Notes under the pieces: model-generated
Database searches by the model: none
What the model saw: the letters and a program-made list of their open reading frames with translations, nothing else
What the model was told of the DNA's origin: nothing
In this document: one piece after another, positions 10,615-20,554 of the stretch
Position numbering within the stretch: the first letter of the stretch is position 1
How the letters are laid out: the number at the start of each line of letters is the position of its first letter
NCBI RefSeq assembly: GCF_023008405.1
Contig: NZ_CP095376.1
Coordinates: 9,218,501-9,282,500 of the forward strand
Length of the DNA stretch: 64,000 bases
Direction of reading: 5' to 3'
Source of the DNA: Amycolatopsis sp. FBCC-B4732
GTDB lineage: Bacteria > Actinomycetota > Actinomycetes > Mycobacteriales > Pseudonocardiaceae
Made by a program: the position numbers and the translations under genes

Positions 10615-11037
10615 ATGACCGCACCAGCCGACATGAACGACTTCAACAAGCAGGTCGTCGAGGAGTTCCGGGCCAACGGAGGCAAGGTCGGCAACTACTT
10701 CGAGGGCAAGAACGTGCTGCTCCTCACGACAACCGGCGCCAAGAGCGGCGAGCCCCGTCTCTCGCCGCTGGTGTACACGACCGACGGTGACCGTTACGTG
10801 GTCGCCGCGTCGATGGGCGGGGCCCCGAAGAACCCGGCTTGGTACCACAACCTGGTGGCGAACCCGAAGGTCACGCTGGAGGTCGGCACGGAGAAGTTCG
10901 AGGCGACGGCCACGGTGATCGCCGACCGCGCGGAGCGCGACCGCCTGTACGCGGGCATGGTCGCGCACGCGGAGGGCTTCGCGGAGTACGAGACGAAGAC
11001 CGACCGGGTGATCCCGATCGTGGTCTTGGAGCGCTGA
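10615..11037 (+). CDS. Deazaflavin (F420)-dependent nitroreductase-family protein (Ddn-like)
   Basis: A 140-residue split beta-barrel protein of the mycobacterial Ddn type. Family landmarks: the LLLTTTGAKSGEPRLSPLVY phosphate-binding loop, the YVVAASMGGAPKNPAWYHNL motif and the VTLEVGTEKF strand. Family members use F420H2 to reduce quinones or nitro compounds, or bind lipids. The ATG follows GGGGA. It is probably controlled by the divergent MarR gene through the palindrome at 10538. The actual substrate is unknown. Confidence 0.92.
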   Translation: MTAPADMNDFNKQVVEEFRANGGKVGNYFEGKNVLLLTTTGAKSGEPRLSPLVYTTDGDRYVVAASMGGAPKNPAWYHNLVANPKVTLEVGTEKFEATATVIADRAERDRLYAGMVAHAEGFAEYETKTDRVIPIVVLER

Positions 11038-11040
11038 GAG

Positions 11041-11767
11041 ACCGAGGTCGCGGGCTCGGCGGGTTGCCGAGCCGCTTCCCACTCGACCGGCGCGGGGGTG
11101 TCGGTCGAGCGTGCGGGTGCGGGCCGGTGGTTGAGGGGGACTTCTGGGCCGCGGGGGTGGCTGGCGGCTCAGGACGCCGAGGTCGCCGGCCGGGGCCCGG
11201 ACGGTTGCTGGGCGCCTTCCGCTCGGCTGGCCGGGGGGCGGTCGCATGGCCGAGCGACCGGGGCACGCAGGGGAGTGGGCCGGTGCCGCGGGGGAACTTG
11301 TGGGCCTCAGCCCGGACTCCGGGCGCGGCTCGGCGGGTTGCCGAGCCGCTTCCCGCTCGACCGGCGCGGGGGTGTCGGTCGAGCGCGCGGGTGCGGGCCG
11401 GTGGTTAAGGGGAACTTCTGGGCCGCGGGGGTGGCCGGCGGTTCAGGACGCCGAGGTCGCGGGTCGGGGCTCGGACGGGTTGCTGGGCGCCTTCCGCTCG
11501 GCTGGCCGGGGGTCGGTCGGATTGGCCGAGCGACCGGGGCGCGCGGGGGAGCGGGCCGGTGCCGCGGGGGAACTTGCGGGCCGCGGGGGTGGCCGGCGGC
11601 TCAGGACGCCGAGGTCGCGGGCGTGGGCGTGGCAGGCTCGGCAGGTTGCCGGGCGCCTTCCGCTCGCCTGGCCGGGGTGGATCGCATTGGCCGAGCCGGG
11701 GGCACGCAGGGGAGTGGGGCCGGTGCCGCGGGGGAACTTGCGGGCCGTGGCGGGAGCGGCCGGCGGC
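11041..11767. repeat. Degenerate tandem-repeat array derived from the acyltransferase 3' end
   Basis: No gene is credible here. The block GGCTCAGGACGCCGAGGTCG occurs at 11166, 11440 (one change), 11599 and 11765. The last copy is the real 3' end of the acyltransferase gene, read on the minus strand. Spacings are 274, 159 and 166 bases. The longer unit carries an extra module of about 115 bases with two stem-loops: CTCGGC-N5-GCCGAG, and CTCGACCG...CGGTCGAG. The module CTCGGCGGGTTGCCGAGCC occurs at about 11055 and 11329 and, with one change, inside the gene near 11819. The array therefore looks like repeated duplication of the gene tail. Confidence 0.8.
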
Positions 11768-12946
11768 TCAGGACGCCGAGGTCGCGGGCGCGGGCCGGGG
11801 CTCGGACTCGACGCGCGGCTCGGCGGGCTGCCGAGCCGCCTCCCGCTCCGCGCGTCGCTCTTCCTTCCTCGCGATCAACCGCTTGCCCACGTCGATCAGC
11901 GGCTTCTCGACCCAGCGGTGGATGAGGTCCGCGATCGCCAGCCCCACCAGGAACACCACCACCGCGCTCGTCGTGTGGTTGCGCGCCAGGCCCGGGACCG
12001 CCTGGATGACCGCGAAGTGCACCGGTCCCTGCAGCAGGTACAGCGAGTACGACCGCTCGCCCACGAAGCGCAGCGGGGCCGTGCCCATCAGCCAGCGGGT
12101 CGGGCCCGGGCTGACCAGGACGATCAGCAGCAGCATCGCCGCGAACGCGTACGCCACCAGGAGCCACAGGTTCTGGCCCGAGCTGTTCCACAGCGTGTCC
12201 AGGTTCGTGTGGAAGACCACGAAGCCGACCACGATCGGGATCGCCGCCAGCGGGTGGGTCAGCGGCTTCAGCAGCGCGTAACCGCGGCGGTAGTGCAGCA
12301 GGATCGCCAGCAGGCAGCCGGCCGCCAGGATGAAGTAGTGCACCGTCGAGCGGTAGATCGGGACGTTCGCGCCGTGCAGGAGCCAGCCGCCCGTGGTCAG
12401 GGGGACCAGGGCCAGCAGGATCACCATCGCCGCGCCGACCAGCAGGAACTTGCGCTTCGCCGCGCCGATCCCGAGGAACACCAGCAGGAACGGCCAGACC
12501 AGGTAGAACTTCTCCTCGATCCCCAGCGTCCACGAGCCGCTGAAGAAGTTGTCCGTGCCGTTGGTGAACGACGGCAGGAACTCGTTGAGGAACGTCAGGT
12601 AGAACCGCAGCGCGTTCGGGAAGTCGCGGGCGTGGAATTCGCCGCGCAGCGCCACGAACGCCACGATCCCGCCGAGGATCACCAGGTACGGCGGCAGGAT
12701 CCGGAACACGCGCCGGATGTAGAAGTTCGACAGCGAGATCCGGCCGGTGCGGTCCTGCTCGCGCAGCAGCAGCGTCGTGATGAGGAAGCCGGACAGCACG
12801 AAGAACAGGTAGACGCCGACCCAGCCCGACAGCCACGTCCAGTTCTGGCCGCCGAAGTGGAAGAAGATCACCATCGTCGCGGCGATCGCGCGGAGGCCGT
12901 CCAGACCGGGGAACCGCCGCGTGCCGAGGTAGTCCTCATGGCTCAT
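11768..12946 (-). CDS. Acyltransferase family 3 (OafA-like) membrane protein
   Basis: A 392-residue integral membrane O-acyltransferase with about ten hydrophobic segments. The N-terminal motif RRFPGLDGLRAIAATMVIFFHF contains the catalytic-type His, and GVYLFFVLSGFLI with FYIRRVFRILPPY follows. Family members acetylate sugars, antibiotics or wall polymers. The last 45 residues are a charged, Glu/Arg/Pro-rich tail ending PAPATSAS. The DNA for this tail is the source of the repeat array downstream. The start is ATG before SHEDYLG. The gene stands alone. Confidence 0.93.
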   Translation of the reverse strand: MSHEDYLGTRRFPGLDGLRAIAATMVIFFHFGGQNWTWLSGWVGVYLFFVLSGFLITTLLLREQDRTGRISLSNFYIRRVFRILPPYLVILGGIVAFVALRGEFHARDFPNALRFYLTFLNEFLPSFTNGTDNFFSGSWTLGIEEKFYLVWPFLLVFLGIGAAKRKFLLVGAAMVILLALVPLTTGGWLLHGANVPIYRSTVHYFILAAGCLLAILLHYRRGYALLKPLTHPLAAIPIVVGFVVFHTNLDTLWNSSGQNLWLLVAYAFAAMLLLIVLVSPGPTRWLMGTAPLRFVGERSYSLYLLQGPVHFAVIQAVPGLARNHTTSAVVVFLVGLAIADLIHRWVEKPLIDVGKRLIARKEERRAEREAARQPAEPRVESEPRPAPATSAS

Positions 12947-13004
12947 CGTGCGCAAGTCGGTTCCCCCGTCGGTGTGATCGTCCGGGCGAGTATAGGACGA
13001 CCGC

Positions 13005-14309
13005 TTACCCCGCCTTTGCCTCCGGTCCGGCCGCCCGGAGGGTGCTCCGAACGTCGTGACGCCGCTTGAGCTCCCCGAGCCGGCGCAGGTCCGCGGCCGG
13101 GTGGACGCCCTCGATCGTGGCGTGCTCGCCGTACACGAAGGGCAGCAACCGCCCGGTTGCCCACGGCGCCAGCGCGTCGAACAGCTTCGCGTGCGTGCTC
13201 CGGACGGCCGCGACCCCGCCGTCGCCGACCACCGACAGCGCCCGGACGACGAACTCCGCCGAGCTGTCCCAGCCCACGCCCGCGATCCCGGCCGGCCGGG
13301 AAAGCGCGCCGCCCAGCCGGTCGATGATGAGCACCGGCGGCGTGGCCGCACCCGGGCCCGCGTGCTCGACGACGGCGTCGAGCATGGCGTCGTTCAGCTG
13401 CGAGACGGTCGCGTTGGTGCCGTGGTAGCCGTGCGGCTGCCGCGGTTCGGCCGCGATCGACCCGGACTCGGTGAACGGCATGACCTTGAGCGTGTCCATC
13501 AGGACCGGCGCCGCGGCCCGCAGCGGCGCGACCAGCTCGTCGCCGTCCTCGCCCAAGTAGGCGATGCGCACCTGCGCGATGTGCCGGCCGCGCAGCGGTT
13601 CCGGCAGCACCGGGAGGTCGGGGTACTCGACCATGGCCAGCGACGTCGTCAGCGCGTCCGGCGCGGCCGCCGACCACGTGCGCCAGGCCCGCAGCACCGC
13701 CGGCACGTCGTCGGGACCGAAGTAGAGGCTGCCGCCGTAGAGCCGGTCCACCGGGAAGAGGTCGAACTCCATCGCCGTGACGACGCCGAAGCTGTCGCGG
13801 CCGCCGCGCAGCGCCCAGAACAGGTCCGAGCCGGGCTCGACGCGCTGGAGTTCGCCGTCCGCGGTGACGACGTCGAGGGCGCGGACGTGGTCGGCGGCGC
13901 GGCCGTACCGGCGGGCCATCAGCCCGAAGCCGCCCGCGAGCGTGTAGCCGACGACGCCGACGTCCGGCGACGAGCCGCTGAGCGGCGCCAGGCCGTGCGC
14001 TCCGGCCGCTTCGATGACCTCGCCCCAGCGCACGCCCGCTGCCACCCGGGCCGTCCGGGCCGAGGCGTCGATTTCCACGCCGGTCATCCGGCGGGTGCTG
14101 ATCAGGAGGCCGTCGGTGCCCGCGGTGAGGCCGTGCCCGGTGGCCTGGACCGCGATCCGCAGGTCGTGCTCGGCGGCGTAGCGCACGGCGTCGACGACGT
14201 CCTGGGGGTTTTCGGCGGTCACGACGACCGCGGGTGCGCTGGGCACCGCCGTCTGGAACCCGGCGACTTCTTCGGCGTAACCGTCCTGACCTGGGCGGAG
14301 GGTGTTCAT
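13005..14309 (-). CDS. FAD-linked oxidoreductase (berberine-bridge-enzyme-like)
   Basis: A 434-residue PCMH-type flavoprotein. FAD-binding features: VVVTAENPQDVVDAVRYAAEH, and ATGHGLTAGTDG with the His that is 8-alpha-bonded to FAD in the family. The segment VVGYTLAGGFGLMARRYGRAADHV is followed by VTADG and the WALRGGRDSFGVVT strand. The second covalent attachment Cys of plant BBE is absent (VVGYT), so mono-covalent FAD is expected. The C-terminal family ending is shortened (RRLGELKRRHD). Substrate unknown; the family oxidises alcohols, sugars or alkaloid-like compounds. The divergent LysR gene is the probable regulator. Confidence 0.9.
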   Translation of the reverse strand: MNTLRPGQDGYAEEVAGFQTAVPSAPAVVVTAENPQDVVDAVRYAAEHDLRIAVQATGHGLTAGTDGLLISTRRMTGVEIDASARTARVAAGVRWGEVIEAAGAHGLAPLSGSSPDVGVVGYTLAGGFGLMARRYGRAADHVRALDVVTADGELQRVEPGSDLFWALRGGRDSFGVVTAMEFDLFPVDRLYGGSLYFGPDDVPAVLRAWRTWSAAAPDALTTSLAMVEYPDLPVLPEPLRGRHIAQVRIAYLGEDGDELVAPLRAAAPVLMDTLKVMPFTESGSIAAEPRQPHGYHGTNATVSQLNDAMLDAVVEHAGPGAATPPVLIIDRLGGALSRPAGIAGVGWDSSAEFVVRALSVVGDGGVAAVRSTHAKLFDALAPWATGRLLPFVYGEHATIEGVHPAADLRRLGELKRRHDVRSTLRAAGPEAKAG

Positions 14310-14368
14310 CTCGGCTCCTTTCGTTCGCTGCTTCCAGCTTCGGGCCGAACCGACCAGAAGTCCAAGAT

Positions 14369-14384
14369 CTGGTTTGTCTGCCAG
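14369..14384. promoter_or_regulatory. Inverted repeat in the LysR divergent intergenic region
   Basis: CTGG-N8-CCAG, 16-31 bases before the LysR start and within the 90-base region shared with the FAD oxidoreductase promoter. LysR proteins usually bind such interrupted palindromes near the divergent target. The site is A/T-richer than its surroundings. Confidence 0.45.
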
Positions 14385-14399
14385 TTAGAATCAGTGCTT

Positions 14400-15281
14400 A
14401 TGGAACTGCACCAGCTCGCCTACTTCGTCGCGGTCGCCGAGGAAGGGAACTTCACGCGCGCGGCCGAGCGGCTGCACGTCGCCCAGCCCGGCGTGAGCGC
14501 GCAGGTCCGGCGGCTGGAGCGGGAGCTGGGGCAGGAACTGCTGGACCGCTCCGGCCGGACCGTCCGGCTCACCGACGTCGGCGCCGCGGCCCTCCCGCAC
14601 GCCCGGGCCGCGCTCGCGGCGGTGCAGGGCGTGCGCGAAGCCGTCGACGAGCTGGCCGGGCTGGTCCGCGGCCAGGTCGCGATCGGCGCCGTGACCTCGG
14701 CGGGCCCGGTCCGGCTGCCGGACCTGCTGGCCGGCTTCCACGAGCGCTACCCGGCCGTCGAGATCACGTTGTCGGAGGCCAACTCCGACACGATGCTCGC
14801 GGCGCTGCGCGAAGGCCGCCTGGACCTCGCCGTCGTCGGCCTCTCGACGGACCCGCCGCCGGGCATCGCGACGCAGGTGCTGCTGGACGAGCCGTTCCTG
14901 GCCGTCACCGCGCCGGACGGGCCGCTCGACCGGGCCGAGGTCGACATCCGGGACCTCGACGGCCTGCCGCTGATGGCGCTGCCGAAGGGGACGGGCCTGC
15001 GCACCGCGCTGGACGCCGCCTTCGCGCGAGAGGGACTGACGCCGCGGATCGCGTTCGAGGCGGCCGACCCGAACGTCCTGGTGCAGCTCGCGGTGCGCGG
15101 CCTCGGCGTCGCGATCGTGCCGGAGTCCCTCGGCCGCTACCACCAGGCCGAGCTGCGGATCGTCAGGATCGCGGGTCCCGGCCTGCGCGGGGTGCTCGCG
15201 CTGGCGTGGCGGACGGAGGGCCCGCTCAGCCCGGCGGCGCGTGCCCTGATCGCGTTCGCCCGGGCCGCCTACCGCTCTTGA
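14400..15281 (+). CDS. LysR family transcriptional regulator
   Basis: A 293-residue LTTR. It has the N-terminal HTH (LHQLAYFVAVAEEGNFTRAAERLHVAQPGVSAQVRRLERELG) and a periplasmic-binding-protein-like co-inducer domain (VAIGAVTSAGPVRLPDLLAGF; LAVVGLST). It is divergent from the FAD-linked oxidoreductase and 90 bases from it, so it probably activates or represses that gene in response to its substrate. The start ATG precedes ELHQLAYF, the normal LTTR N-terminus. Confidence 0.94.
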   Translation: MELHQLAYFVAVAEEGNFTRAAERLHVAQPGVSAQVRRLERELGQELLDRSGRTVRLTDVGAAALPHARAALAAVQGVREAVDELAGLVRGQVAIGAVTSAGPVRLPDLLAGFHERYPAVEITLSEANSDTMLAALREGRLDLAVVGLSTDPPPGIATQVLLDEPFLAVTAPDGPLDRAEVDIRDLDGLPLMALPKGTGLRTALDAAFAREGLTPRIAFEAADPNVLVQLAVRGLGVAIVPESLGRYHQAELRIVRIAGPGLRGVLALAWRTEGPLSPAARALIAFARAAYRS

Positions 15282-15333
15282 CATACCGTCAACAGGCGCG
15301 GTTCCCTGAGAGGCGACCCCAGGAGGCGAGCCC

Positions 15334-16131
15334 GTGGCCGAGACCGCCCTCCACGACGCCGTCATCGGCGCCGGGCTGCTGGCCGGCAGCGCGAACGTGA
15401 TCATGCAGCTCGCCCGCGCGCCCGTCGGGTACGGCGTGCTGGAGAGCCGGGTCGAGAGCGGCAACCTCTTCCGCCACCCGGTGAAGCGGACCCGGACGAC
15501 GCTCACCTACCTCGCCGTCGCGACGATGGGGACCGACGCCGAGCGCGCGGCCTACCGCCGCGGCGTCAACGCGGCGCACGCGCGGGTCCACTCGACCGAC
15601 GGGAGCCCGGTCGCCTACAACGCCTTCGACCCCGGCCTCCAGCTGTGGGTCGCGGCCTGCCTGTACAAGGGCTTCGAAGACGTCTATCTCGCGTTCGTCG
15701 GCGGCGAGCCCGGGCACTTCTACCGCGAAGCCGCTTCGCTCGGCACGACGCTGCAGGTGCGTGCGGAGATGTGGCCCGCCGACCGGGAGGCCTTCGAGGC
15801 GTACTGGGCGGCCGAGCTGACCGAAGTCGGCATCGACGACACCGTCCGCCGCTACCTCACCGCCTTCGTCGACCTGCGGTTCGTGCACCCGGTGCTGGCC
15901 GCGCCCGGCCGCCGGTTCCACCGGTTCGTCACCACCGGGTTCCTCCCGAAGCGGTTCCGCGACGAGATGCGGCTGCCGTGGACCGACGCCGACCAGCGGC
16001 GGTTCGACGCGCTGCTCGGCGCGATCGGCCGGGTCGTGCGGGTGCTGCCCACGCCGGTGCGGCGGTTCCCGTACAACCTCTGCCTGTGGGACCTGCGCCG
16101 CCGGCTGCGCACCGGGCGTCCGCTGGTCTGA
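15334..16131 (+). CDS. Oxygenase MpaB family protein (DUF2236)
   Basis: A 265-residue protein of the MpaB/latex-clearing-protein superfamily. These are largely helical heme-b oxygenases. Family features: [77 protein letters not shown] (the conserved His of this region is the likely heme ligand), and [10 protein letters not shown]. Many actinobacteria carry several paralogues whose substrates are unknown. GTG start behind AGGAGGCG. It precedes an envelope glycosyltransferase gene, 49 bases away. Confidence 0.92.
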   Translation: MAETALHDAVIGAGLLAGSANVIMQLARAPVGYGVLESRVESGNLFRHPVKRTRTTLTYLAVATMGTDAERAAYRRGVNAAHARVHSTDGSPVAYNAFDPGLQLWVAACLYKGFEDVYLAFVGGEPGHFYREAASLGTTLQVRAEMWPADREAFEAYWAAELTEVGIDDTVRRYLTAFVDLRFVHPVLAAPGRRFHRFVTTGFLPKRFRDEMRLPWTDADQRRFDALLGAIGRVVRVLPTPVRRFPYNLCLWDLRRRLRTGRPLV

Positions 16132-16180
16132 GCCGCCCCGGCTACAGTGTCGGGTCGGCAAAGCCACCCGAGGGGAACCC

Positions 16181-17758
16181 ATGACGGCGATCGAGGCTGA
16201 CGTCCGGCCCGAAGAAACCGCACCCGCCCGGACCACCCGCCGCGCGCCGCTGATCGTGGTCTCGCTGGTCCTGCTCGCCGCGTTCCTCGTCGGCGCGTGG
16301 GCGGCCTGGTTCTTCACCATCGACGACGCCTTCATCAGCTTCCGCTACTCGGCGAACCTCGCCGACGGGCACGGGCCGGTGTGGAACGTCGACGGCCCGC
16401 GCGTCGAGGGCTTCACGAACTTCGCCTGGGTGGTCTGGTCGGGGCTCGGCGCGTGGCTGGGGCTCGCGCTGCCGCTGTTCACCAAGGTGACGTCGCTGCT
16501 GCTCGGCCTGGGCACGCTGTACCTGCTGATCCGCGAAGGCCACCGCCGCGCGGGCCTCACCGGCGTGCTGGTCGGCGCGGGCGCGTACGTCGTGTTCCTG
16601 CCGACCTACTTCCACCTCACCGCCGGCCTCGAGACGGCCGCCTTCGCCGCCGTGCTGCTGCGGATCGTCGTGCTCGGCCTGCGCGTGCTGGCGAACGAGC
16701 GGGTCCGGACGTGGGAGCCGCCGGTGCTGCTGCTCCTGCTCGGCATGCTGCGGCCCGAGGGCGTGCTGGCCGCGCTGCCGGTCGTCGCGCTGTGGTTCTG
16801 GCGCGAACGCGGCCGCGCGTCGGCGCGCTGGTGGACGCTCGCGGCGGTCGTCGTCGGCGCGGGCTACTTCGTCTGGCGCTGGCGGTTCTACGGCCAGCTG
16901 CTGCCGAACACCTTCTACGTCAAGTTCGGCCACCTCGACTCCGGCTGGCTGTGGACGAAGCACACGACGGTGCTGCTGCTCCCGCTCCTGCTGCTGACGC
17001 TGTCGCTGGTGCTCCGCGCGGCGACGCGGGCGATGGGCGTGCTGCTGATGGTCACCGTGGCCGTCACCTACGTGACGTACGCGGTGTCCGGCCCGACCAT
17101 GGACTACCTCGACCGCTTCGCCGACCACGCGATCCCCGTCCTCTGCCTGGGCGCCGGGATCGCCGCCGGGACGCTGAAACCGCGTCTGGTGGGCGCGCTG
17201 CTCGGGCTGGTCGCGGTCGGCTGGTCGGCCGTCGGCGGCGCGAGCGCGCCCGACCTCGGCGTGATCGCGAACTACGGCCCGGACCTGCAGCGCGCGCACA
17301 TCGCGATCGGCAAGGGCCTGGCCGAGGCCGACGTCCCGCCGGCCGCCCGCAGCCTCGCCGTCACCGACGCGGGCGCGATCCCGTACTACAGCGGCTGGAA
17401 CTCGATCGACTACATCGGGCTCAACGACGCGGCGATCGCCCGCGGCGCCGACCCGACCGAGGTCGTCATGAAGGCGCGGCCGACGGTCATCGTCGTGACG
17501 GCGAACGGCCCGGACCCGTCGGGCACGCGCTACGGCTTCGACTTCGCGAAGGCGACCGCGGGCTACGAGAAGGTGTCCACGGTCGAGATGCGCGCCGGGT
17601 ACTGGCAGAACGTCTACGCGCTCCCGCAGTACGCGGCGACGATCGGGCAGCACGTCCAGGCGCGCGCGGACGCGGCCCGCCAGGCCAACGACCACGACCG
17701 CGCCGAGGACACCGTCGACCGCTGGCTCGACCGGCTCCGTTCGCAGCTGCCGTTCTGA
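16181..17758 (+). CDS. AftB-like GT-C membrane arabinofuranosyltransferase
   Basis: A 525-residue polytopic protein. The first extracytoplasmic loop carries the GT-C signature ([21 protein letters not shown], then [17 protein letters not shown]), with the Asp pair expected to be catalytic. About nine to ten membrane helices and a soluble C-terminal domain follow ([22 protein letters not shown]). This matches the mycobacterial terminal beta-(1,2)-arabinofuranosyltransferase group, which uses decaprenyl-phosphoryl-arabinose to cap arabinogalactan or lipoarabinomannan. It supports an arabinogalactan-containing wall. Assignment to AftB rather than another GT-C paralogue rests on the N-terminal motif and overall layout. 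Confidence 0.82.
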   Translation: MTAIEADVRPEETAPARTTRRAPLIVVSLVLLAAFLVGAWAAWFFTIDDAFISFRYSANLADGHGPVWNVDGPRVEGFTNFAWVVWSGLGAWLGLALPLFTKVTSLLLGLGTLYLLIREGHRRAGLTGVLVGAGAYVVFLPTYFHLTAGLETAAFAAVLLRIVVLGLRVLANERVRTWEPPVLLLLLGMLRPEGVLAALPVVALWFWRERGRASARWWTLAAVVVGAGYFVWRWRFYGQLLPNTFYVKFGHLDSGWLWTKHTTVLLLPLLLLTLSLVLRAATRAMGVLLMVTVAVTYVTYAVSGPTMDYLDRFADHAIPVLCLGAGIAAGTLKPRLVGALLGLVAVGWSAVGGASAPDLGVIANYGPDLQRAHIAIGKGLAEADVPPAARSLAVTDAGAIPYYSGWNSIDYIGLNDAAIARGADPTEVVMKARPTVIVVTANGPDPSGTRYGFDFAKATAGYEKVSTVEMRAGYWQNVYALPQYAATIGQHVQARADAARQANDHDRAEDTVDRWLDRLRSQLPF

Positions 17759-17796
17759 GGTTGACCGCTTCGCGCCCGAGGCGCGAGGGTGGGCCG

Positions 17797-18753
17797 ATGA
17801 GCGGCGAAGAGGTTCGGCACGGGGTCAAGCTGAGCAGTCTCGACCAGGAGGTCTTCCCCGGCGCGGGGGTGACCAAGCGGGAGCTGCTCGACTACCTCGA
17901 AGCCGCGTCCGAGCGGATGCTGCCGGAACTGCGCGACCGGCTGCTGACCGTGCTGCGGGTGCTGCGCGGGCAGGGCCCGTTCATGCAGAAGAACCTGCCG
18001 AAGTACACGCCGGACTGGGTCGAGCGGGTGTCGGTGTGGGCCGAGACGTCCAAGCGGGACGTCTCGTACGCGCTCTGCAACGACCTCCGCACGCTGATCT
18101 GGTTCGGCAACCAGCGGGCGATCGAGTACCACACGTCGCTCTACCGCGGCGGCCCCGAGCACGGCCCGACGCACCTGATCCTCGACCTCGACCCGCCCGA
18201 GGACGGCCCGTTCTCGCTGGCCGTGGGCGCCGCGAAGCTGGTCCGGGAAGCGCTGCGCAACGACGGGCTCGACGGTGCGGTGAAGACGAGCGGGTCCAAG
18301 GGCGTGCACGTCTTCGTGCCGCTCGCCCCGGGCCAGCCGACCGAGGACATCGCGGCGGCGACCCGGGCGGTCGCGGCCCGCGCCGAGCGGCTCGACCCGG
18401 CGCTCGGCACTACGGAGTTCGTGCGAGAGCGCCGGGAAGGCAAGGTCTTCCTGGACTCGACGCGCGCGGGCGGCGCGACGGTCATCTCGGTGTACAGCCC
18501 CCGCCACCGCCCGGGCGTGCCGGTGTCGTTCCCGGTCGCGTGGGCCGAGCTGGACGGCGTCAAGCCCGGCGACTTCACGGTGCACACGGCGCCAGGGCTG
18601 CTGGCGGACGGCGACCCGTGGACAGCGGAGATGCCGCAGCCGTTCGTGCTGCCGGAAGACCTGGTGGCGGAGGGGCACACGATCCCGATCGCCCGGGTGG
18701 TGGCGATGCACGAGGGCAAGCGCCGAGCCCGGGCGGCTCGCGAGTCAGGCTAA
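17797..18753 (+). CDS. LigD-type NHEJ DNA polymerase/primase domain protein
   Basis: A 318-residue stand-alone polymerase domain of the bacterial non-homologous end-joining ligase LigD (archaeo-eukaryotic primase superfamily). Catalytic metal-binding Asp residues are in LILDLDPPEDG. The nucleotide-binding KTSGSKGVHVFVPL follows, and the RREGKVFLDSTRAGGATVISVYSPR region ends the core. No ligase or 3'-phosphoesterase domain is attached; in this group they are on separate polypeptides. The partner Ku and ligase are not in the window. The stop overlaps the convergent phosphotransferase gene by four bases. Confidence 0.95.
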   Translation: MSGEEVRHGVKLSSLDQEVFPGAGVTKRELLDYLEAASERMLPELRDRLLTVLRVLRGQGPFMQKNLPKYTPDWVERVSVWAETSKRDVSYALCNDLRTLIWFGNQRAIEYHTSLYRGGPEHGPTHLILDLDPPEDGPFSLAVGAAKLVREALRNDGLDGAVKTSGSKGVHVFVPLAPGQPTEDIAAATRAVAARAERLDPALGTTEFVRERREGKVFLDSTRAGGATVISVYSPRHRPGVPVSFPVAWAELDGVKPGDFTVHTAPGLLADGDPWTAEMPQPFVLPEDLVAEGHTIPIARVVAMHEGKRRARAARESG

Positions 18754-19493
18754 GCCGCCTGGTTGCCGCGCCAGGCCTGGCCGTGGAAGGGGCGGGGGAG
18801 CTGGACGATCCGGCTCGGCTCGGCCACCCGGTGGCGGGCCAGCCACACGACGTCGCGGCCGAACGACCACGTCAGCGACCCCAGCGCGACCGCGACCAGC
18901 GCGAAGACCACCGCCAGCGGCAGCAGCCCCGACACCGCGACCACCAGCACCACGCCCTGGACCGCGGCCACCGTCTTGCGGGCCATGCTCGGGTACAGCG
19001 GCGCCGTCAGCCACGGCATCGACCAGGACGCCGCCACGAACACGTACCGCATCAGGCCGATCGCCAGCACCCACAGCCCGAGCGTCCGGGACACCTGGAT
19101 GCAGAGCAGCAGGATCAGGAACGCGTCGACCTCCATGTCGAACCGCGCGCCGAACTCCGACGTCGTGCCGGTGCGGCGGGCGACCTGGCCGTCGAGGCCG
19201 TCCAGGAGCAGGGCCACGCCGGCCAGCCCGACCAGCCACGCGACGGACAGCCCGCCGTCGGCGACGAGCTCCGCGGCGCACCCGACGAGCGTCGCGCGGG
19301 CGAACGTGATCCAGTCCGCCGGGCCGAACGCGGCGCGGCCGGCGCGGCGCAGGCCCCACTCCGTCAGCAGCACGAGGGCGACCCCGAACGTGAGCCCGGT
19401 GGCCCAGGCGAGCGGCGAAAGCCCCGCCACGACCCCCGCGGCGAGCACCCACGCCGGCACCACCGCACGCAGGAGAAGGTCCTGTTTGATCAT
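18750..19493 (-). CDS. CDP-alcohol phosphatidyltransferase family protein
   Basis: A 247-residue membrane enzyme with a perfect CDP-alcohol phosphotransferase signature D-G-x2-A-R-x8-G-x3-D-x3-D (DGQVARRTGTTSEFGARFD, then MEVD). It transfers a phosphoalcohol or phosphatidyl group from a CDP carrier to an alcohol. About six hydrophobic segments are visible. ATG at 19493 is preferred (GGAG six bases before); an upstream GTG at 19529 would add 12 residues. It is divergent by 67 bases from the operon starting at 19561 and may belong to the same pathway as the lipid-modifying or lipid-anchoring step (inference). Confidence 0.9.
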   Translation of the reverse strand: MIKQDLLLRAVVPAWVLAAGVVAGLSPLAWATGLTFGVALVLLTEWGLRRAGRAAFGPADWITFARATLVGCAAELVADGGLSVAWLVGLAGVALLLDGLDGQVARRTGTTSEFGARFDMEVDAFLILLLCIQVSRTLGLWVLAIGLMRYVFVAASWSMPWLTAPLYPSMARKTVAAVQGVVLVVAVSGLLPLAVVFALVAVALGSLTWSFGRDVVWLARHRVAEPSRIVQLPRPFHGQAWRGNQAA

Positions 19494-19560
19494 CGTCGAC
19501 TCCGCGAATTGCTCATAGGGTGGCGACACCAGCCTCCGGTCGCCCGCTGAGGAGAAACAC

Positions 19561-20523
19561 GTGGAACAGGCTTTCTGGGTTCAACAGCCCGGTGTCGGGG
19601 AGTTGCGGGAGGAGCGGCTGCCCGAGCCGGGACCCGGCGAGGTGCTCGTCCGCACGCTCTGCTCCGGCGTCAGCCGCGGCACCGAAACGCTCGTCTTCCG
19701 CGGCGGCGTCCCGGTGAGCCAGCACGACGTCATGCGCGCGCCCTTCCAGGACGGCGACTTCCCCGGCCCGGTCAAGTACGGCTACCTCAACGTCGGCGTC
19801 GTCGAACGCGGGCCGGCCGAGCTGACCGGCCGGACCGTCTTCTGCCTCTACCCGCACCAGAGCGCGTACGTCGTCCCGGCGAGCGCGGTGACGCCGGTGC
19901 CGGACGGCGTCCCGCCCGGCCGCGCGATCCTGGCCGGCACCGTCGAGACCGCGGTGAACGCCGTCTGGGACGCGCGGCCGCGGCTCGGGGACCGGATCGC
20001 CGTCATCGGCGCCGGGATGGTCGGCGCCAGCGTCGCGAAGCTGCTCAGCGGCTTCCCGGCCACGCGCGTGCAGCTCGTCGACGTCGACCCCTCGCGCGCC
20101 GACGTCGCCGAAGCCCTCGGAGTCGACTTCTCGACTCCGGAACGCGCCCACGGTGACTGCGACCTCGTCGTGCACGCGAGCGCGAGCGAGGCCGGGCTCA
20201 CCCGCGCGCTGGAGCTGCTCGCGCCGGAAGGCGAGGTCGTCGAGATGTCCTGGTACGGCGACCGCCGGGTCGCCGTTCCGCTCGGGGAGCACTTCCATTC
20301 GCGGCGCCTGGTCATCCGCAGCAGCCAGGTCGGGACGGTCGGCCGCCCGGACCGCAGCTACGCCCAGCGGCTGGCCGTCGCGCTCGAGCTGCTGGCCGAT
20401 CCGGCGTTCGAAGCACTGGTCAGCGGCGAGTGCGCGTTTGAAGATCTGCCGTCCGTGCTACCCCGGCTGGCCGGGAATGAACTTTCCGCGCTCTGCCTCC
20501 GTGTCATGTATCAGCCGCAGTGA
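19561..20523 (+). CDS. Zinc-type MDR alcohol dehydrogenase family protein
   Basis: A 320-residue medium-chain dehydrogenase/reductase. The N-terminal GroES-like domain ([21 protein letters not shown]) is followed by an NAD(P)-binding Rossmann fold ([20 protein letters not shown]). The classical structural-zinc Cys cluster is absent, and Cys in [10 protein letters not shown] is the only obvious catalytic metal ligand. It resembles BchC-like or sugar-type dehydrogenases. GTG start. First gene of a run in which most later genes overlap by 4 bases. It probably oxidises or reduces an alcohol intermediate of the pathway. Confidence 0.9.
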   Translation: MEQAFWVQQPGVGELREERLPEPGPGEVLVRTLCSGVSRGTETLVFRGGVPVSQHDVMRAPFQDGDFPGPVKYGYLNVGVVERGPAELTGRTVFCLYPHQSAYVVPASAVTPVPDGVPPGRAILAGTVETAVNAVWDARPRLGDRIAVIGAGMVGASVAKLLSGFPATRVQLVDVDPSRADVAEALGVDFSTPERAHGDCDLVVHASASEAGLTRALELLAPEGEVVEMSWYGDRRVAVPLGEHFHSRRLVIRSSQVGTVGRPDRSYAQRLAVALELLADPAFEALVSGECAFEDLPSVLPRLAGNELSALCLRVMYQPQ

Positions 20524-20554
20524 CCACGTCCACCCGAACGCATCGGAGGTCTTG

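Noticed and set aside
11246..13069. 607-codon open frame on the plus strand across the repeats and acyltransferase
   Set aside because: Low-complexity reading through the repeat array and antisense to a recognised membrane protein.
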